The notes under the pieces are model-generated. The model made no database searches. It was given only the letters and a program-made list of their open reading frames with translations, and was not told where the DNA came from. From contig NZ_JAJNKA010000008.1 of NCBI RefSeq assembly GCF_021533215.1, forward strand, positions 62,001 through 126,000: a stretch of DNA of 64,000 nt. Direction: 5' to 3'. A program made the position numbers and the translations under genes. Of this stretch, positions 7,582 to 17,163 are shown one piece after another. The number at the start of each line of letters is the position of its first letter. The first letter of the stretch is position 1. The stretch comes from Portibacter lacus (lineage in GTDB: Bacteria; Bacteroidota; Bacteroidia; Chitinophagales; Saprospiraceae).

Positions 7582-9195
7582 ATGAGAAAAATTGCCCTTT
7601 ATTTATCCATACCTTTTTTGCTCACTTTCTGTACTTCACAAGAAGAACAGATTGATCAAAATACAACCGAATTAGGCGTCTTAGAATATGAATTTAAAAT
7701 CAGTGATGTAGCAAAAGAAGATTTTGATAAAGGATTGCTGCTAATTCATAGCTTCGAATACGATGACGCGAATGCAGCATTCCAAGCTGGCAAATTGAAA
7801 GATTCCACTGAAATTATGAATTATTGGGGGGAGGCGATGTCTCATTACAAAGCATTATGGGGATTGCAAGATAAACGTGCTGGATATGAAGTGATGGAAC
7901 AACTCGGGGAGACGAAGGAAGATCGATTGGCTAGGATATCAGACCCACTTGAAAAAGACTTTTGGCAAGGAGTGGAAATCTTATATGGTGATGGAAGCCT
8001 GAAGGAAAGAAACGCATCTTTTAATGCTCATATGAAAACATTGAGCGAAAAATATCCTAAGAATCAAGAGGCTGCAGCCTTTTATGCACTCAGTTTGATG
8101 TGGGATAATGATCGAGATGATGATAAAATGGAAGTAGGAAAAGAATCTGCAAGAATAGCAGCTGGTATTCTAGCGGAGAACCCTATGCATCCTGGAGCGT
8201 TGCACTACACGATTCATGCCTATGATAATCCAGTGCTAGCGGATGGCGCCATGAACGCAGCTTATAAGTATTCGAAAGTAGCACCAGATGCTGCTCACGC
8301 ATTACATATGCCTTCTCATATTTTCTTAGCGATGGGCATGTGGCAAGAAGTGGTGAATTCTAATGAGGTTTCATATGCGGCAAGTGTGAAAAGGATGGAG
8401 AAGTTAGGCTTAGATGATGATGCAAGAGGTTATCATTCTTATGCTTGGTTACATTATGCTTATCTCCAACAGGGTAGAGTAGCGGATGCAACTAAGTTAC
8501 TAGAAGATATTGCGACTTATTACGGAAATACACAGTCTAAAGGAATTCGCTCATATATTATCTCGATGCAAGCGGCGCAATTATTCGAAACGGGTGAATG
8601 GCCAGATGGCTTAGAAGTGCTAGAAGTGGAGAAATCTGATCTTGGGCTTGGTTCGCAAATGAGATCTGCTTTATTCAAAGCCCAAATGGCATTTAATGAC
8701 TTAGTAGAGATGAAAGCTGTTAGAGCTGAATTAAACAAGGAAATAGAAAAAGGCGAGCTTTATATTTCAGAAGATAAGGCAGCGATGTGTAGCGCTGGTC
8801 CGTCTAGATATGCACCGAATGAAGATGCAGTCATTAAGGCTAAAGTAGTTCTCAGCCAAATCGATGCCATGATAGCAGTTGCGGCTGATGATGGTCGTGT
8901 AGAAGAACATATGAAAAATGCTGTGCAATTAGAAGGAAGTTCTGAATATTCGTTTGGACCTGTTGATATTTCACTTCCAAGTTTTGAAATGTATGGATAT
9001 TGGCTTGCTGAAAATGGGGAGCATGAAAAAGCGATAGCGCAATTTAAGAAAAGTCTCGAAAGAGCTCCCAATCGTCGGAATGCACTATTAGGATTAAAGA
9101 AAGTATATGTTCAAACAGGTGATCAAGAAGAAGTGAAATCAATCGATGATCAACTTGCTGAATTTCATGAAATTAAATCATTGACCTCTATATAA
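7582..9195 (+). CDS. Tetratricopeptide-repeat lipoprotein
   Basis: 537 residues. Signal sequence with lipobox LLTFC (Cys17). The body is helical with TPR-like units throughout, including AFQAGKLKDSTEIMNYWGEA near residues 66-86, a conserved HPGALHYTIHAYDNP block near 211-225 followed by HALHMPSHIFLAMGMW, and a final canonical TPR (EHEKAIAQFKKSLERAPNRR). The His-rich block is typical of a Bacteroidota/Proteobacteria TPR family of unknown function. The gene pairs with the TapB-like gene 9 nt downstream. Likely outer-membrane-anchored. Confidence 0.8.
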   Translation: MRKIALYLSIPFLLTFCTSQEEQIDQNTTELGVLEYEFKISDVAKEDFDKGLLLIHSFEYDDANAAFQAGKLKDSTEIMNYWGEAMSHYKALWGLQDKRAGYEVMEQLGETKEDRLARISDPLEKDFWQGVEILYGDGSLKERNASFNAHMKTLSEKYPKNQEAAAFYALSLMWDNDRDDDKMEVGKESARIAAGILAENPMHPGALHYTIHAYDNPVLADGAMNAAYKYSKVAPDAAHALHMPSHIFLAMGMWQEVVNSNEVSYAASVKRMEKLGLDDDARGYHSYAWLHYAYLQQGRVADATKLLEDIATYYGNTQSKGIRSYIISMQAAQLFETGEWPDGLEVLEVEKSDLGLGSQMRSALFKAQMAFNDLVEMKAVRAELNKEIEKGELYISEDKAAMCSAGPSRYAPNEDAVIKAKVVLSQIDAMIAVAADDGRVEEHMKNAVQLEGSSEYSFGPVDISLPSFEMYGYWLAENGEHEKAIAQFKKSLERAPNRRNALLGLKKVYVQTGDQEEVKSIDDQLAEFHEIKSLTSI

Positions 9196-9204
9196 ACTAA
9201 AATT

Positions 9205-9879
9205 ATGAACAAGTTATTATTATCTGCTTTATTACTATTCGCAATGAATATGGTTTATGGGCAGAGTGCATGCAGTAAGTATTATCCATTCACACAAGGG
9301 ACAGTTTCAGAAATTACTTCCTATGACAAGAAAGGTAAAGTGGCCGCTGTAATAGAATATACGGTTAAAGCATCAACTGATAAGAAGGCAACGATAATTA
9401 ATCGAATGGTGGATAGCAAGGGAGAGTTGATTACGGAATCAGAGTTTGATATTATCTGCACTGGAGATGGTGTCGAAATAGATATCAAGTCAATGGCTAA
9501 TCCACAGCTACTTACGCAGTACAAAGACATGGAAACAACGATATCTGGATCTGATGTTGTCCTTCCTAATAATATGAAGAAAGGTGATGAGTTACCAGAT
9601 GCGGAAATGTTTATCAGTGTCAATATGGGTGGCATCAATATGAATATAGATGTGATGATGTTAGATCGAAAAGTGGTAGGGAAAGAGTCCGTAACAACAC
9701 CCGCTGGAACTTTCGATTGTATAGTTATCGAATATCAGTCTAAGATTAAAATGGGACTGGAAAAGAAGGGAAGTGCCAAGCAATGGATTGCTGAAGGAGT
9801 AGGCATGGTCAAACAAGAAGATTATAATAAGAAAGGAAAAGTAACCAGTAGCTCGATGTTAACGGCATTCAAGAAGTAG
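9205..9879 (+). CDS. Secreted TapB/DUF3108-like protein
   Basis: 224 residues with a signal peptide cut near VYGQS (about residue 20). It has many beta strands and the conserved core TPAGTFDCIVIEYQSK followed by a K-rich strand and QWIAEGVGMVKQEDYNKKGK, which is the pattern of TapB / DUF3108-like beta-sandwich proteins. No catalytic residues are recognised. Co-transcribed with the TPR lipoprotein gene just upstream. Probably periplasmic; role unknown. Confidence 0.7.
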   Translation: MNKLLLSALLLFAMNMVYGQSACSKYYPFTQGTVSEITSYDKKGKVAAVIEYTVKASTDKKATIINRMVDSKGELITESEFDIICTGDGVEIDIKSMANPQLLTQYKDMETTISGSDVVLPNNMKKGDELPDAEMFISVNMGGINMNIDVMMLDRKVVGKESVTTPAGTFDCIVIEYQSKIKMGLEKKGSAKQWIAEGVGMVKQEDYNKKGKVTSSSMLTAFKK

Positions 9880-9891
9880 TACACAGATTAC

Positions 9892-9908
9892 TTAGGTCAA
9901 TGTTAGAG
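9892..9908. repeat. Short dispersed repeat, copy 1
   Basis: TTAGGTCAATGTTAGAG occurs here, 12 nt after a stop codon, and again exactly at 43554-43570, 6 nt after the stop of another plus-strand gene. A 17-base exact match in equivalent positions is unlikely by chance but I see no third copy. Confidence 0.4.
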
Positions 9909-9946
9909 TTCGAGATCAGATGAAAATCAAGGTGTCGAGTATGCGT

Positions 9947-10486
9947 TTAGAAGATTCCAGTTTCAAAACCATCGATGCTTTTTTGGTTTTTTTCTTCCCA
10001 GTAATCTTTGATCTTATCTTTGCCTTTATTTTTTGCCCAATCTCTAAGAATACTACGTTCTTCTACAAAATCCATTAATGGAACGGCAAACCCACAAGAA
10101 GTCTGAACGAGGTCGATTTCTAATTCGAATATTTGCCTCGCACCTTCTGTCTCGCCAAATTGAGGAACCCATTCATTAAATTCTGGGTCTCGCTCATGAT
10201 ATATTTTTGCATGTCCGTATAGTCTTAAGATTAAAGGCTTGCCATCGAAAGCGCAAAACATAATCGTCATTCTATTGACCTGATTAATGTGGGCAGCCGT
10301 TTCATTTCCGCTGCCTGTTAGATTTAACCAGATAACTTTATTGGGACTTAGAACTCTTAAAGTATCCATGCCTTTAGGAGAAACATTTACTCTTCCCGAT
10401 TCTGCGGCAGTTCCTATAAAAAATATCTTTTGTTCTTTAATAAAATTAATATGCGCTTCGCTAAGACTTTCAAATTGCTTCGCCAT
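9947..10486 (-). CDS. Pyridoxamine 5'-phosphate oxidase-family flavin-binding protein
   Basis: 179 residues. The N-terminal half (IFFIGTAAESGRVNVSPKG, then VIWLNLTGSGNETAAHI and MTIMFCAFDGKPLILRLYG) follows the split beta-barrel FMN-binding fold of PNPOx-like proteins. This family includes FMN-dependent reductases and haem-degrading proteins as well as true PNPOx. The C-terminal CGFAVPLMDF segment is typical of a widespread subgroup with no assigned substrate. No signal peptide. Monocistronic and convergent with the TapB-like gene. Confidence 0.8.
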   Translation of the reverse strand: MAKQFESLSEAHINFIKEQKIFFIGTAAESGRVNVSPKGMDTLRVLSPNKVIWLNLTGSGNETAAHINQVNRMTIMFCAFDGKPLILRLYGHAKIYHERDPEFNEWVPQFGETEGARQIFELEIDLVQTSCGFAVPLMDFVEERSILRDWAKNKGKDKIKDYWEEKNQKSIDGFETGIF

Positions 10487-10706
10487 GATTCAATAGTTTA
10501 TATTATACAGATGATTAAAGATAAACTAATCACTATAATTCTTAGTAATTAATAAGACATATTACACTTAACTTTAATATGATGAGTTTATTGTGAGGTG
10601 AAATCAGATAACGTAGAAGTAATTTATTGAGTGATTTGTGTGGGAGTATGACTCCAATGCAATATATTGTTTTGTAAAACTTAATCATTAAAATATAAAT
10701 TAACAC

Positions 10707-13124
10707 ATGAAACGAGACATGCCTTTTAAACAAAGATTTTCAGCCTTATTGGTTTTCTGTCTAATTTCCTTTAGTAGTTTTTCACAGGTTGATTCGCTGC
10801 TAATTGATTTTGGAGACATTCTAAGTGAGGCTCCTTGGAATAACATTACGAATCCTGATACAGGTTTTGTGGATAACTTATTGAATCAGAGGAGTGAATT
10901 TTCATCCGTATCGATTACAATTATTGACGATTTTAATAACATAAATCAAGCAGGAACAGAAACACCTTCTCCTAGTATACCTTTTCCTGCGACCGCAACA
11001 GGGGATAGCTTTTTTGGGAATGTAGCTACTTTTGGTGGACAAGAACAACCTACCGCTGCATTAGAAATTTCGAACTTAAATCCAGCTACAACGTATTCTC
11101 TTTCCTTTTTCGCTTCCAGAGTTGCATCTGATAATCGAGAAGGTGAATACATTGTGAATGGAATCTCACAAGATACAGCTTATTTAGATGCTGCTTCCAA
11201 TGATAGTGTAGTCGTAGTCGTGAATATGATGCCTGATGCAGCTGGTAAGATTACTGTTAATGTTGGCCCAGGTCCTAACAATACGAATGGTTCTAATTTC
11301 TACTACTTAGGTGGGATGATTATAGCATATGAAAACGAGCCAGTTGTGACACTTGATACGATTCTAATTGACTTCGGTGATACACCAAGTGCAGCTCCTT
11401 GGAATAATATTTCTGATACTAGAGCTGGGCAAATAGATGATCTGATTTTGACTTCTGGTTTTTCATCTGATAGAAGTATCGTTATTTTTGACGACTTTAA
11501 TGGTGTGAACACAGCTGGAACGACTACACCAGATTCTGCACTTGGTATTCCTGTTACCGCATCTGGTGATAGTTTCTATGGAAATGTGGCTGTTTTTAAC
11601 GGTGTAGAGCAACCTACTGCAGGGTTAAGACTTTCTAATTTTGATTTTACAAAGCCAGTCGAAATCAATATTTTTGCTTCTAGAAATGCTTCGGATAATA
11701 GAGAGACACAATATGTAGTCCAAGGATCAACTTCCGATACTTTATTATTAGATGCTGCTTCGAATACTGATCAATTAGCCATTGCCACTGTATTGCCTAA
11801 AGAAGATGGAACTATAGATATTCTGGTTTCTACAGGTCCAAACAATACAAATGGGTCGGGTTTTTACTATTTAGGAGCAATGAAAGTAATCTATGATGCA
11901 GACCAGGTCTTTACTTCTGAGCTTACATTACTTTCACCAGTAGGAGGTGAATCGTGGCAAGTAGGAAAGACACCTAGAATAAAATGGGATAGTAAAAATA
12001 ATCCAACGGTCTTAGTTGAATATTCTACAGATAACGGAAATGCATGGAATGAAATCGGTTCTTATCCAGGAATAGATCAAGGTGCAGAATGGGAAGTGCC
12101 TAACGAGCCAACGGAAGAGGCATTAGTGAGAATTTCTTCAGGAGAGCATGTAGAGATGAGTGCAGGAACATTTACCATTACAGATGATACGACTAATTGT
12201 AATATCGTCATTTTAGGATCTTCTACAGCTGAAGGTGCAGGCTCTTCTCCTAGGGATAGTTCTTGGGTGAATAGATTCGCTAGTCACTTAAGTCAGCAGA
12301 ATACGAAGTTTAATGTTATCAATCTTGGGAAAGGAGGCTACAATACCTTCCACATCCTTCCAGATGGTTCTGAGATTCCAGATGGTGTAAGTACCAACAT
12401 TGATGAAGAGAGAAACATGACTAAAGCTCTTAGTTATTCTCCTTCTACTATAATCGTTAATATGCCTTCGAATGATGCTTCTAGTGGTTTCGGAGTGGAA
12501 ATGCAACTGGCAAATTTTAAAACACTTTATGATGCAGGTGTAGCAGGCGGAGCGAATACATTTATCTGTACAACTCAACCTCGAAATTTTTCAAATAAAG
12601 ATCAGTTAGATATTCAGTCTGATGTGGCGGATTCTATTTTGTCAATATATGGAGAGAATGCAATAGATTTCTGGAGTGTTCTAGTTGCTGCAGATACAAC
12701 CATATTAGATGAGCTTGATTCAGGAGATGGAATTCATGTCAATAATTCAGGACACTTTGCACTATTTAAACAAGTGGTAGATAAGCAGATAGATACTTCG
12801 GCTTGTTCAAGTATTGTAAGTATTTATGATCTTCCAAATCGAGATATTTCAAGGCTTGACGTTTTCCCGAATCCGTTTAAAGATGAGATTAATGTCTCCT
12901 TTGATGCGACAGACTTTGGGAATGCTACGATATTGCTTTTTGATAATCTAGGTCGAAAAATAGCAGAGAAACAGCATCGAGTTACTCAAGTTGGAAATCA
13001 GAATATCACGATTCATGAACTAGGCAATCTTTCTAATTCAATGTCAATGGTCCACTTGCAGGTTATTCTAGATGCTAAGAATGGAAAATCATCCAAAGTT
13101 GTTACGTTAGTTAAGCAACAATAG
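10707..13124 (+). CDS. Secreted SGNH-hydrolase-like protein with duplicated N-terminal domain and type IX signal
   Basis: 805 residues. Signal peptide to about residue 27 (FSSFSQ). Two homologous domains follow at about 30-210 and 217-398; each opens with IDFGD then APWNNI and contains FASR.ASDNRE and (G/D)PNNTNGS. An Ig-like segment (SPVGGESWQVG, 410-490) leads to an SGNH esterase domain at about 498-697: GSSTAEG with likely nucleophile Ser506, GGYN near 543, PSND at 587-590 and D674-x-x-H677. Residues 715-805 form a type IX C-terminal sorting domain (VFPNPF onward). Likely a cell-surface carbohydrate or lipid esterase; substrate unknown. A strong terminator follows. Confidence 0.85.
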   Translation: MKRDMPFKQRFSALLVFCLISFSSFSQVDSLLIDFGDILSEAPWNNITNPDTGFVDNLLNQRSEFSSVSITIIDDFNNINQAGTETPSPSIPFPATATGDSFFGNVATFGGQEQPTAALEISNLNPATTYSLSFFASRVASDNREGEYIVNGISQDTAYLDAASNDSVVVVVNMMPDAAGKITVNVGPGPNNTNGSNFYYLGGMIIAYENEPVVTLDTILIDFGDTPSAAPWNNISDTRAGQIDDLILTSGFSSDRSIVIFDDFNGVNTAGTTTPDSALGIPVTASGDSFYGNVAVFNGVEQPTAGLRLSNFDFTKPVEINIFASRNASDNRETQYVVQGSTSDTLLLDAASNTDQLAIATVLPKEDGTIDILVSTGPNNTNGSGFYYLGAMKVIYDADQVFTSELTLLSPVGGESWQVGKTPRIKWDSKNNPTVLVEYSTDNGNAWNEIGSYPGIDQGAEWEVPNEPTEEALVRISSGEHVEMSAGTFTITDDTTNCNIVILGSSTAEGAGSSPRDSSWVNRFASHLSQQNTKFNVINLGKGGYNTFHILPDGSEIPDGVSTNIDEERNMTKALSYSPSTIIVNMPSNDASSGFGVEMQLANFKTLYDAGVAGGANTFICTTQPRNFSNKDQLDIQSDVADSILSIYGENAIDFWSVLVAADTTILDELDSGDGIHVNNSGHFALFKQVVDKQIDTSACSSIVSIYDLPNRDISRLDVFPNPFKDEINVSFDATDFGNATILLFDNLGRKIAEKQHRVTQVGNQNITIHELGNLSNSMSMVHLQVILDAKNGKSSKVVTLVKQQ

Positions 13125-13146
13125 ATACATATTTATACACCTTAAT

Positions 13147-13182
13147 AATCCTCAATCAATCTAAATTGATTGGGGATTTTTT
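13147..13182 (+). terminator. Rho-independent terminator after the SGNH protein gene
   Basis: A 14-bp stem (AATCCTCAATCAAT with ATTGATTGGGGATT, one G-U pair, CTAA loop) followed by six T residues. It starts 22 nt after the stop codon. Confidence 0.9.
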
Positions 13183-13268
13183 ATTTGTGAGAAATAGATG
13201 AAGGTGTAAGATGACAGCACTCTCGGTGATGTTATTCATAATGAAAATATATCTACCTTACCTTGTAA

Positions 13269-13871
13269 TTATTTCTTCTTTGAAAAGATCCCAAATAATT
13301 CATTTCCTAACCTCGGTTTTATCGAATTATAACAATCATCAAATACGATGACATCAAAGTAAGGATCTAAATAGCCAAGATATTCTTCTTTGCTTCCACC
13401 AAATGGTCTTGATCCACCTTCCTTTATTAATAGATGCTTGAACCAGAGACCAATAAGCTTGCCACCAAGATCCAACAAATCGTACATCTTTTGTGCATAT
13501 TTACTTCGATTTTCCAAACTAGGTTCGAAGGAGCAAAAGAAGGTTTGCTCTATGATTAAGTCATACTTTCCTTCATGTTTAAAAAAGTCAGCATTTATCA
13601 GATGATCAGTTGGGAATTCAGGGACACGTTTTTTAAGAGATGCAAGTGGTTGCTCAGAAATGTCCAGCACATGAACGTTCGTAAATCCCTTTTTAAATAA
13701 GTATTCCGCTTCGTGAGCATTTCCCGCACCAGGAATTAAAATTCGACTATCCTTATTGTCTAATTGATCGAAATACTTAACGAGTGGGGTAGAGGCTGCA
13801 CCAATATCCCAGCCCGTACTGCCAGTAAGATATCTATCTGTCCAGAATTGGCCGTCTGATTTATCGATCAT
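13269..13871 (-). CDS. Class I SAM-dependent methyltransferase, thiopurine methyltransferase (TPMT)-like
   Basis: 200 residues from the start chosen here. The family signature is clear: FWTDRYLTGSTGWDIGAASTP at the N-terminus, the SAM-binding RILIPGAGNAHEAEYL loop, VHVLDIS and DLIIEQTFFCSFEP. TPMT-like bacterial enzymes methylate thiols or selenium/tellurium species, but the natural substrate is usually unknown. I chose ATG at 13871 because it overlaps the sulfatase stop as ATGA, the usual coupling in this operon; an in-frame ATG at 13895 would add eight residues inside the sulfatase gene. It is the last gene of the sulfur/haem operon, so an acceptor containing sulfur is plausible but unproven. 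Confidence 0.85.
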   Translation of the reverse strand: MIDKSDGQFWTDRYLTGSTGWDIGAASTPLVKYFDQLDNKDSRILIPGAGNAHEAEYLFKKGFTNVHVLDISEQPLASLKKRVPEFPTDHLINADFFKHEGKYDLIIEQTFFCSFEPSLENRSKYAQKMYDLLDLGGKLIGLWFKHLLIKEGGSRPFGGSKEEYLGYLDPYFDVIVFDDCYNSIKPRLGNELFGIFSKKK

Positions 13872-15415
13872 CTTATTTTTTCTAATTGGCTCCAAGCCTT
13901 AGGCCCCAAGTCATTTTCTTGTTTTGGTCCTGCTGTACTTCGACCGTTATCAATGATTTCTACTAACTCCTTTTTAAGATCTAAAGCTATTTGTGGATAT
14001 TCAGTGATTAGGTTCTTGGTTTCCTCTGGATTTTCAGCTAGGTTATACAATTGATACGATGGTAGTGTGTCGATTCCTTTACTATTGGGCCTTGGGTTAC
14101 TCCATCCACCAGATCCAGGACACAGAATGAGTTTCCATTCTTCTTTACGAAGTGCAAAACTTCCATTAATAGAGTGATGAATAATTGATTCTCTTGCTGT
14201 TTTACCTTCAGCACTTTTTAGAATTGGAAGAAAACTGTAACTATCCTCTCCTTCGTTAGCATTTAATGTCGTACCAACAATATCAGCACAAGTAGCAATA
14301 AAATCTGTAGTACAAATGATCTGGTCAGAACTTCTTCCAGCTTTTATTTCTTTCGGCCATTTAACAATAAATGGAACACGGTGGCCACCTTCGAAAATAT
14401 CAGCTTTATGACCTCGGTAGATATAACTTGGGAAGTGACCTTTATCTTCTAACTCCTTTTTCTTAGCAGCAGGAGAGAAGCCATTGTCACTAGTAAATAT
14501 GATGATGGTATTGTCTCCTTCTCCACTTGCATTGACCTCTGCTACTAATTTTCCAACATAATCATCGATCATCATCATGAAGTCTGCATACGGATTCAGT
14601 CCACTCTTGTCTTGCCATTCTTCTGTAGGCAGAATAGGTGTATGAGGTGAGGGAAGTGCTAAGTAAAGAAAGTAAGGCTTTTCATTTTTAGCATTCTCAC
14701 TTATATATTTAATTCCTCTATTGAAAAAATTAGGAGTGACTTGTTCATGCTCGAAATCTGGTGAAGTAGGACCTTTACGCCACCAAGAATATTTTCCTGT
14801 ATTAACAGTTACACTATCTGGTATTGCGGTTGCTTTTCCATTTTCTATGTAGACATATGGTGCCATGTCCAGTGATCCAGAATGTCCATACGCATAATCG
14901 AAACCTAAGTCATTAGGTGTATGAGTAACTTCTTTTGTGAAATCAATGTTGTCGGTGTCTTTCGCATCCCAACCTTCGCCTCTGATAATAGAATCTTGGA
15001 TCGTGCCCCAGTTCCAACCGAGATGCCATTTTCCAATGAATCCAGTATGATAGCCATTATCACCTAATACATCAGCAATAGTCGTTCTGTCGTCTGGAAT
15101 CAAAGCCTCGGATATACCTGTTAGAACGCCATTCTTTAAGGTACTTCTCCAGTTATATCTCCCGGTAATGATGCCGTATCGAGTCGGCGTACAGACGGAA
15201 GAGGAAGTGTGTGCATCTGTAAATTTCATGCCTTCATTCGCCAGTTGATCAAGATGTGGCGTTTTTATCTTACTTGAATCATTAAAAGCTCCAATATCTC
15301 CGATGCCTAAGTCATCAGCAAGAATATAAATGATATTTGGAGGAGTAGATGCAGGTTCTGCTTCCTTGCATGAGTAAATGGCAAGGAAAAGGAAAGGTAG
15401 AAAATAAAGCTTCAT
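13868..15415 (-). CDS. Sulfatase lipoprotein (formylglycine type)
   Basis: 515 residues. The lipobox AIYSC (Cys16) makes it a lipoprotein, probably periplasmic or surface-facing. The alkaline-phosphatase-like sulfatase fold is shown by NIIYILADDLG (27-37, metal Asp34/35), the modification site SSSVCTPTRYGIITG (71-85), GKWHLGW (128-134) and FTSDNGF further on. Cys75 would be converted to formylglycine. The motif is CTPTR, with Thr where Ser or Ala is classical; this variant is common in arylsulfatase subfamilies of marine Bacteroidota. It hydrolyses an organic sulfate ester. It starts 1 nt after hemB in the sulfur/tetrapyrrole operon. A sulfatase-maturing enzyme is not in the window. Confidence 0.92.
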   Translation of the reverse strand: MKLYFLPFLFLAIYSCKEAEPASTPPNIIYILADDLGIGDIGAFNDSSKIKTPHLDQLANEGMKFTDAHTSSSVCTPTRYGIITGRYNWRSTLKNGVLTGISEALIPDDRTTIADVLGDNGYHTGFIGKWHLGWNWGTIQDSIIRGEGWDAKDTDNIDFTKEVTHTPNDLGFDYAYGHSGSLDMAPYVYIENGKATAIPDSVTVNTGKYSWWRKGPTSPDFEHEQVTPNFFNRGIKYISENAKNEKPYFLYLALPSPHTPILPTEEWQDKSGLNPYADFMMMIDDYVGKLVAEVNASGEGDNTIIIFTSDNGFSPAAKKKELEDKGHFPSYIYRGHKADIFEGGHRVPFIVKWPKEIKAGRSSDQIICTTDFIATCADIVGTTLNANEGEDSYSFLPILKSAEGKTARESIIHHSINGSFALRKEEWKLILCPGSGGWSNPRPNSKGIDTLPSYQLYNLAENPEETKNLITEYPQIALDLKKELVEIIDNGRSTAGPKQENDLGPKAWSQLEKIR

Positions 15416-15416
15416 G

Positions 15417-16382
15417 TTAAGATTTTGATGAATTTAGAAAATCTTTCGCAAAGTAAGTAATTATTAGGTTTGCTCCAGCTCTTTTGAAACTCAATAATAA
15501 TTCTGATACAATTTTCTTTTCATCGACCCAACCTTTTTCAGCTGCGGCTTTAATCATGGAATATTCACCACTTACATTATATGCGACTAGTGGAATATCG
15601 AACGCGTCATTTAATTTAGAGATGATGTCCATATAACTCATGGCTGGTTTTACCATAATGAAGTCAGCTCCTTGAGCTACATCGAGCTCCGTTTCTACGA
15701 TTGCTTCTTTGCTATTCGCAGGATCCATCTGATAAGTAGATCGATCGCCTTCTTGAGGTGCAGAATCTGCTGCTTCTCTGAACGGACCATAGAATGAGGA
15801 GAAATACTTGGCAGAGTAGGACATCACAGAAGTTTCGACCAGATTTTCTTTATCTAGTGCACTTCGTAAAGCTTCTATCTGGCCATCCATCATGGCACTT
15901 GGAGCCACAGTGTCAATGCCTGCTTTCGCACATGAAACTGCCATCTTAGCTAATAAATCTAGTGAAAGATCATTATCGATCTTTCCATTTTTCAGAACTC
16001 CACAGTGACCATGGTCTGTATAACTACAAACACATATATCTGCAATTAACCATACTTCAGGAAATTTAGCTTTAATTGCTTTGCTTGCTATTTCGATGAT
16101 GTTCCCGTCTGCATAAGCACTACTAGCTAATGCGTCTTTAGTGTCTGGTGTTCCGAAGAGGATGAAGGCTTCTATTCCTAGGCTAACACATTCTTCTATT
16201 TCAAGGAGAATGTTATCAATACTCATTTTGTGAATACCAGGCATGGATGAAATCTCGATTTTCCGGTTTTCACCAGAAACAACAAATAGTGGAAAGATTA
16301 AATCATGAGCCTGAACAGTATGTTCTTGCGTATATTTTCTAATGGATGAACTGGTTCTTAATCTTCTAGGTCTTCTTATCAT
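15417..16382 (-). CDS. hemB: Porphobilinogen synthase (delta-aminolevulinate dehydratase)
   Basis: 321 residues, the normal length. It condenses two 5-aminolevulinate molecules to porphobilinogen. Schiff-base lysines are visible as SAKYFSSFYGPFR (Lys192) and FIMVKPAMSY (Lys245). The Zn-type cysteine cluster VCSYTDHGHCG (118-128, Cys at 117, 119 and 127) indicates the zinc-dependent class. PSAMMDGQI is also conserved. The start overlaps hemD by 17 nt. Together with hemD and the cobA/sirC genes upstream in the same operon, it supplies the tetrapyrrole that becomes sirohaem for sulfite reductase as well as haem. Confidence 0.97.
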   Translation of the reverse strand: MIRRPRRLRTSSSIRKYTQEHTVQAHDLIFPLFVVSGENRKIEISSMPGIHKMSIDNILLEIEECVSLGIEAFILFGTPDTKDALASSAYADGNIIEIASKAIKAKFPEVWLIADICVCSYTDHGHCGVLKNGKIDNDLSLDLLAKMAVSCAKAGIDTVAPSAMMDGQIEALRSALDKENLVETSVMSYSAKYFSSFYGPFREAADSAPQEGDRSTYQMDPANSKEAIVETELDVAQGADFIMVKPAMSYMDIISKLNDAFDIPLVAYNVSGEYSMIKAAAEKGWVDEKKIVSELLLSFKRAGANLIITYFAKDFLNSSKS

Positions 16383-17100
16383 TGGATAACGTCATTACAA
16401 TTTTTTCAATCATTGACGCAAAGGTATGTTTTTCGCCTATGATTGCTGTCATGTCAAGGTCATCTTTTATGGCAGCTTGAGTCGTAGTTCCAATAGCTGC
16501 ATATTTTATATCCTGAGGAATATCTAAATGATATTTTTCTAGTTGGGATACAAACGAAGTAACAGCAGATGGACTTGCGAAACTGATTAAGCTTAAATTT
16601 TGACTTAAAAATTTCTTCCATTCTGCTTCATTGTAATGATGCGAAACGGTATGGTAAGATTCTACCTGCATAAAATGCTTGGATTTTTCTTTTAGGATAC
16701 CGAGCGTCTCATAATTACTTAGATTGCCACCAATGTAAACCACGCTTTCGTTTTCTGATAAGGGTAATTCATTTGCTAATGTGAGCGATGTGTAAACTGA
16801 AGGAACAAAATTGACCTCATGTCCGTAGTCTTGCACCAATCCTGCTGTTTTAGGGCCGACACATGCGATGTATTTGTTTTCTAAATTCTGATTCTGTTCA
16901 AAAAATGCCTTAACTCCATTTTGAGAGGTAAACACCAGCCAATCATAATTATCATTAATCTCATCGAACAAGTCTTCACTTAAAGCTTGATACTCAAATT
17001 TTATCAGTGGGAATTCAATCCAGTTAAATTGTGGATATTGCTCCGATAGATGATGAGCGTCAGATTCTGTTCTAGTAAGTACTACACTTAGAGGTGCCAT
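16366..17100 (-). CDS. hemD: Uroporphyrinogen-III synthase
   Basis: 244 residues, usual length. It closes hydroxymethylbilane with inversion of ring D. The family diverges strongly, but the two-lobed pattern is visible: LTRTESDAHHLSEQ at the N-terminus, LVFTSQNGVKAFF near 55-67, a linking ACVGPKTAGLVQDYG and a C-terminal lobe with SFASPSAVTSF and YAAIGTTTQAAIKD. The S-x-N/S-G/A-V motif at both lobes is typical. It lies 63 nt after the ferredoxin gene and overlaps hemB by 17 nt. Its product is the branch point between sirohaem (next genes upstream) and haem. Confidence 0.9.
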   Translation of the reverse strand: MAPLSVVLTRTESDAHHLSEQYPQFNWIEFPLIKFEYQALSEDLFDEINDNYDWLVFTSQNGVKAFFEQNQNLENKYIACVGPKTAGLVQDYGHEVNFVPSVYTSLTLANELPLSENESVVYIGGNLSNYETLGILKEKSKHFMQVESYHTVSHHYNEAEWKKFLSQNLSLISFASPSAVTSFVSQLEKYHLDIPQDIKYAAIGTTTQAAIKDDLDMTAIIGEKHTFASMIEKIVMTLSNDKKT

Positions 17101-17163
17101 AATAATTGCTTTTTTATATGAGAATTACCTGATAAGATGACTATGAAATTGACCTAAAAGAAA

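Noticed and set aside
10542-10733. 63-residue open frame on the minus strand
   Set aside because: Overlaps the 5' end of the SGNH protein gene, Lys/Ile-rich from AT-rich DNA, no start signal or homologous character.
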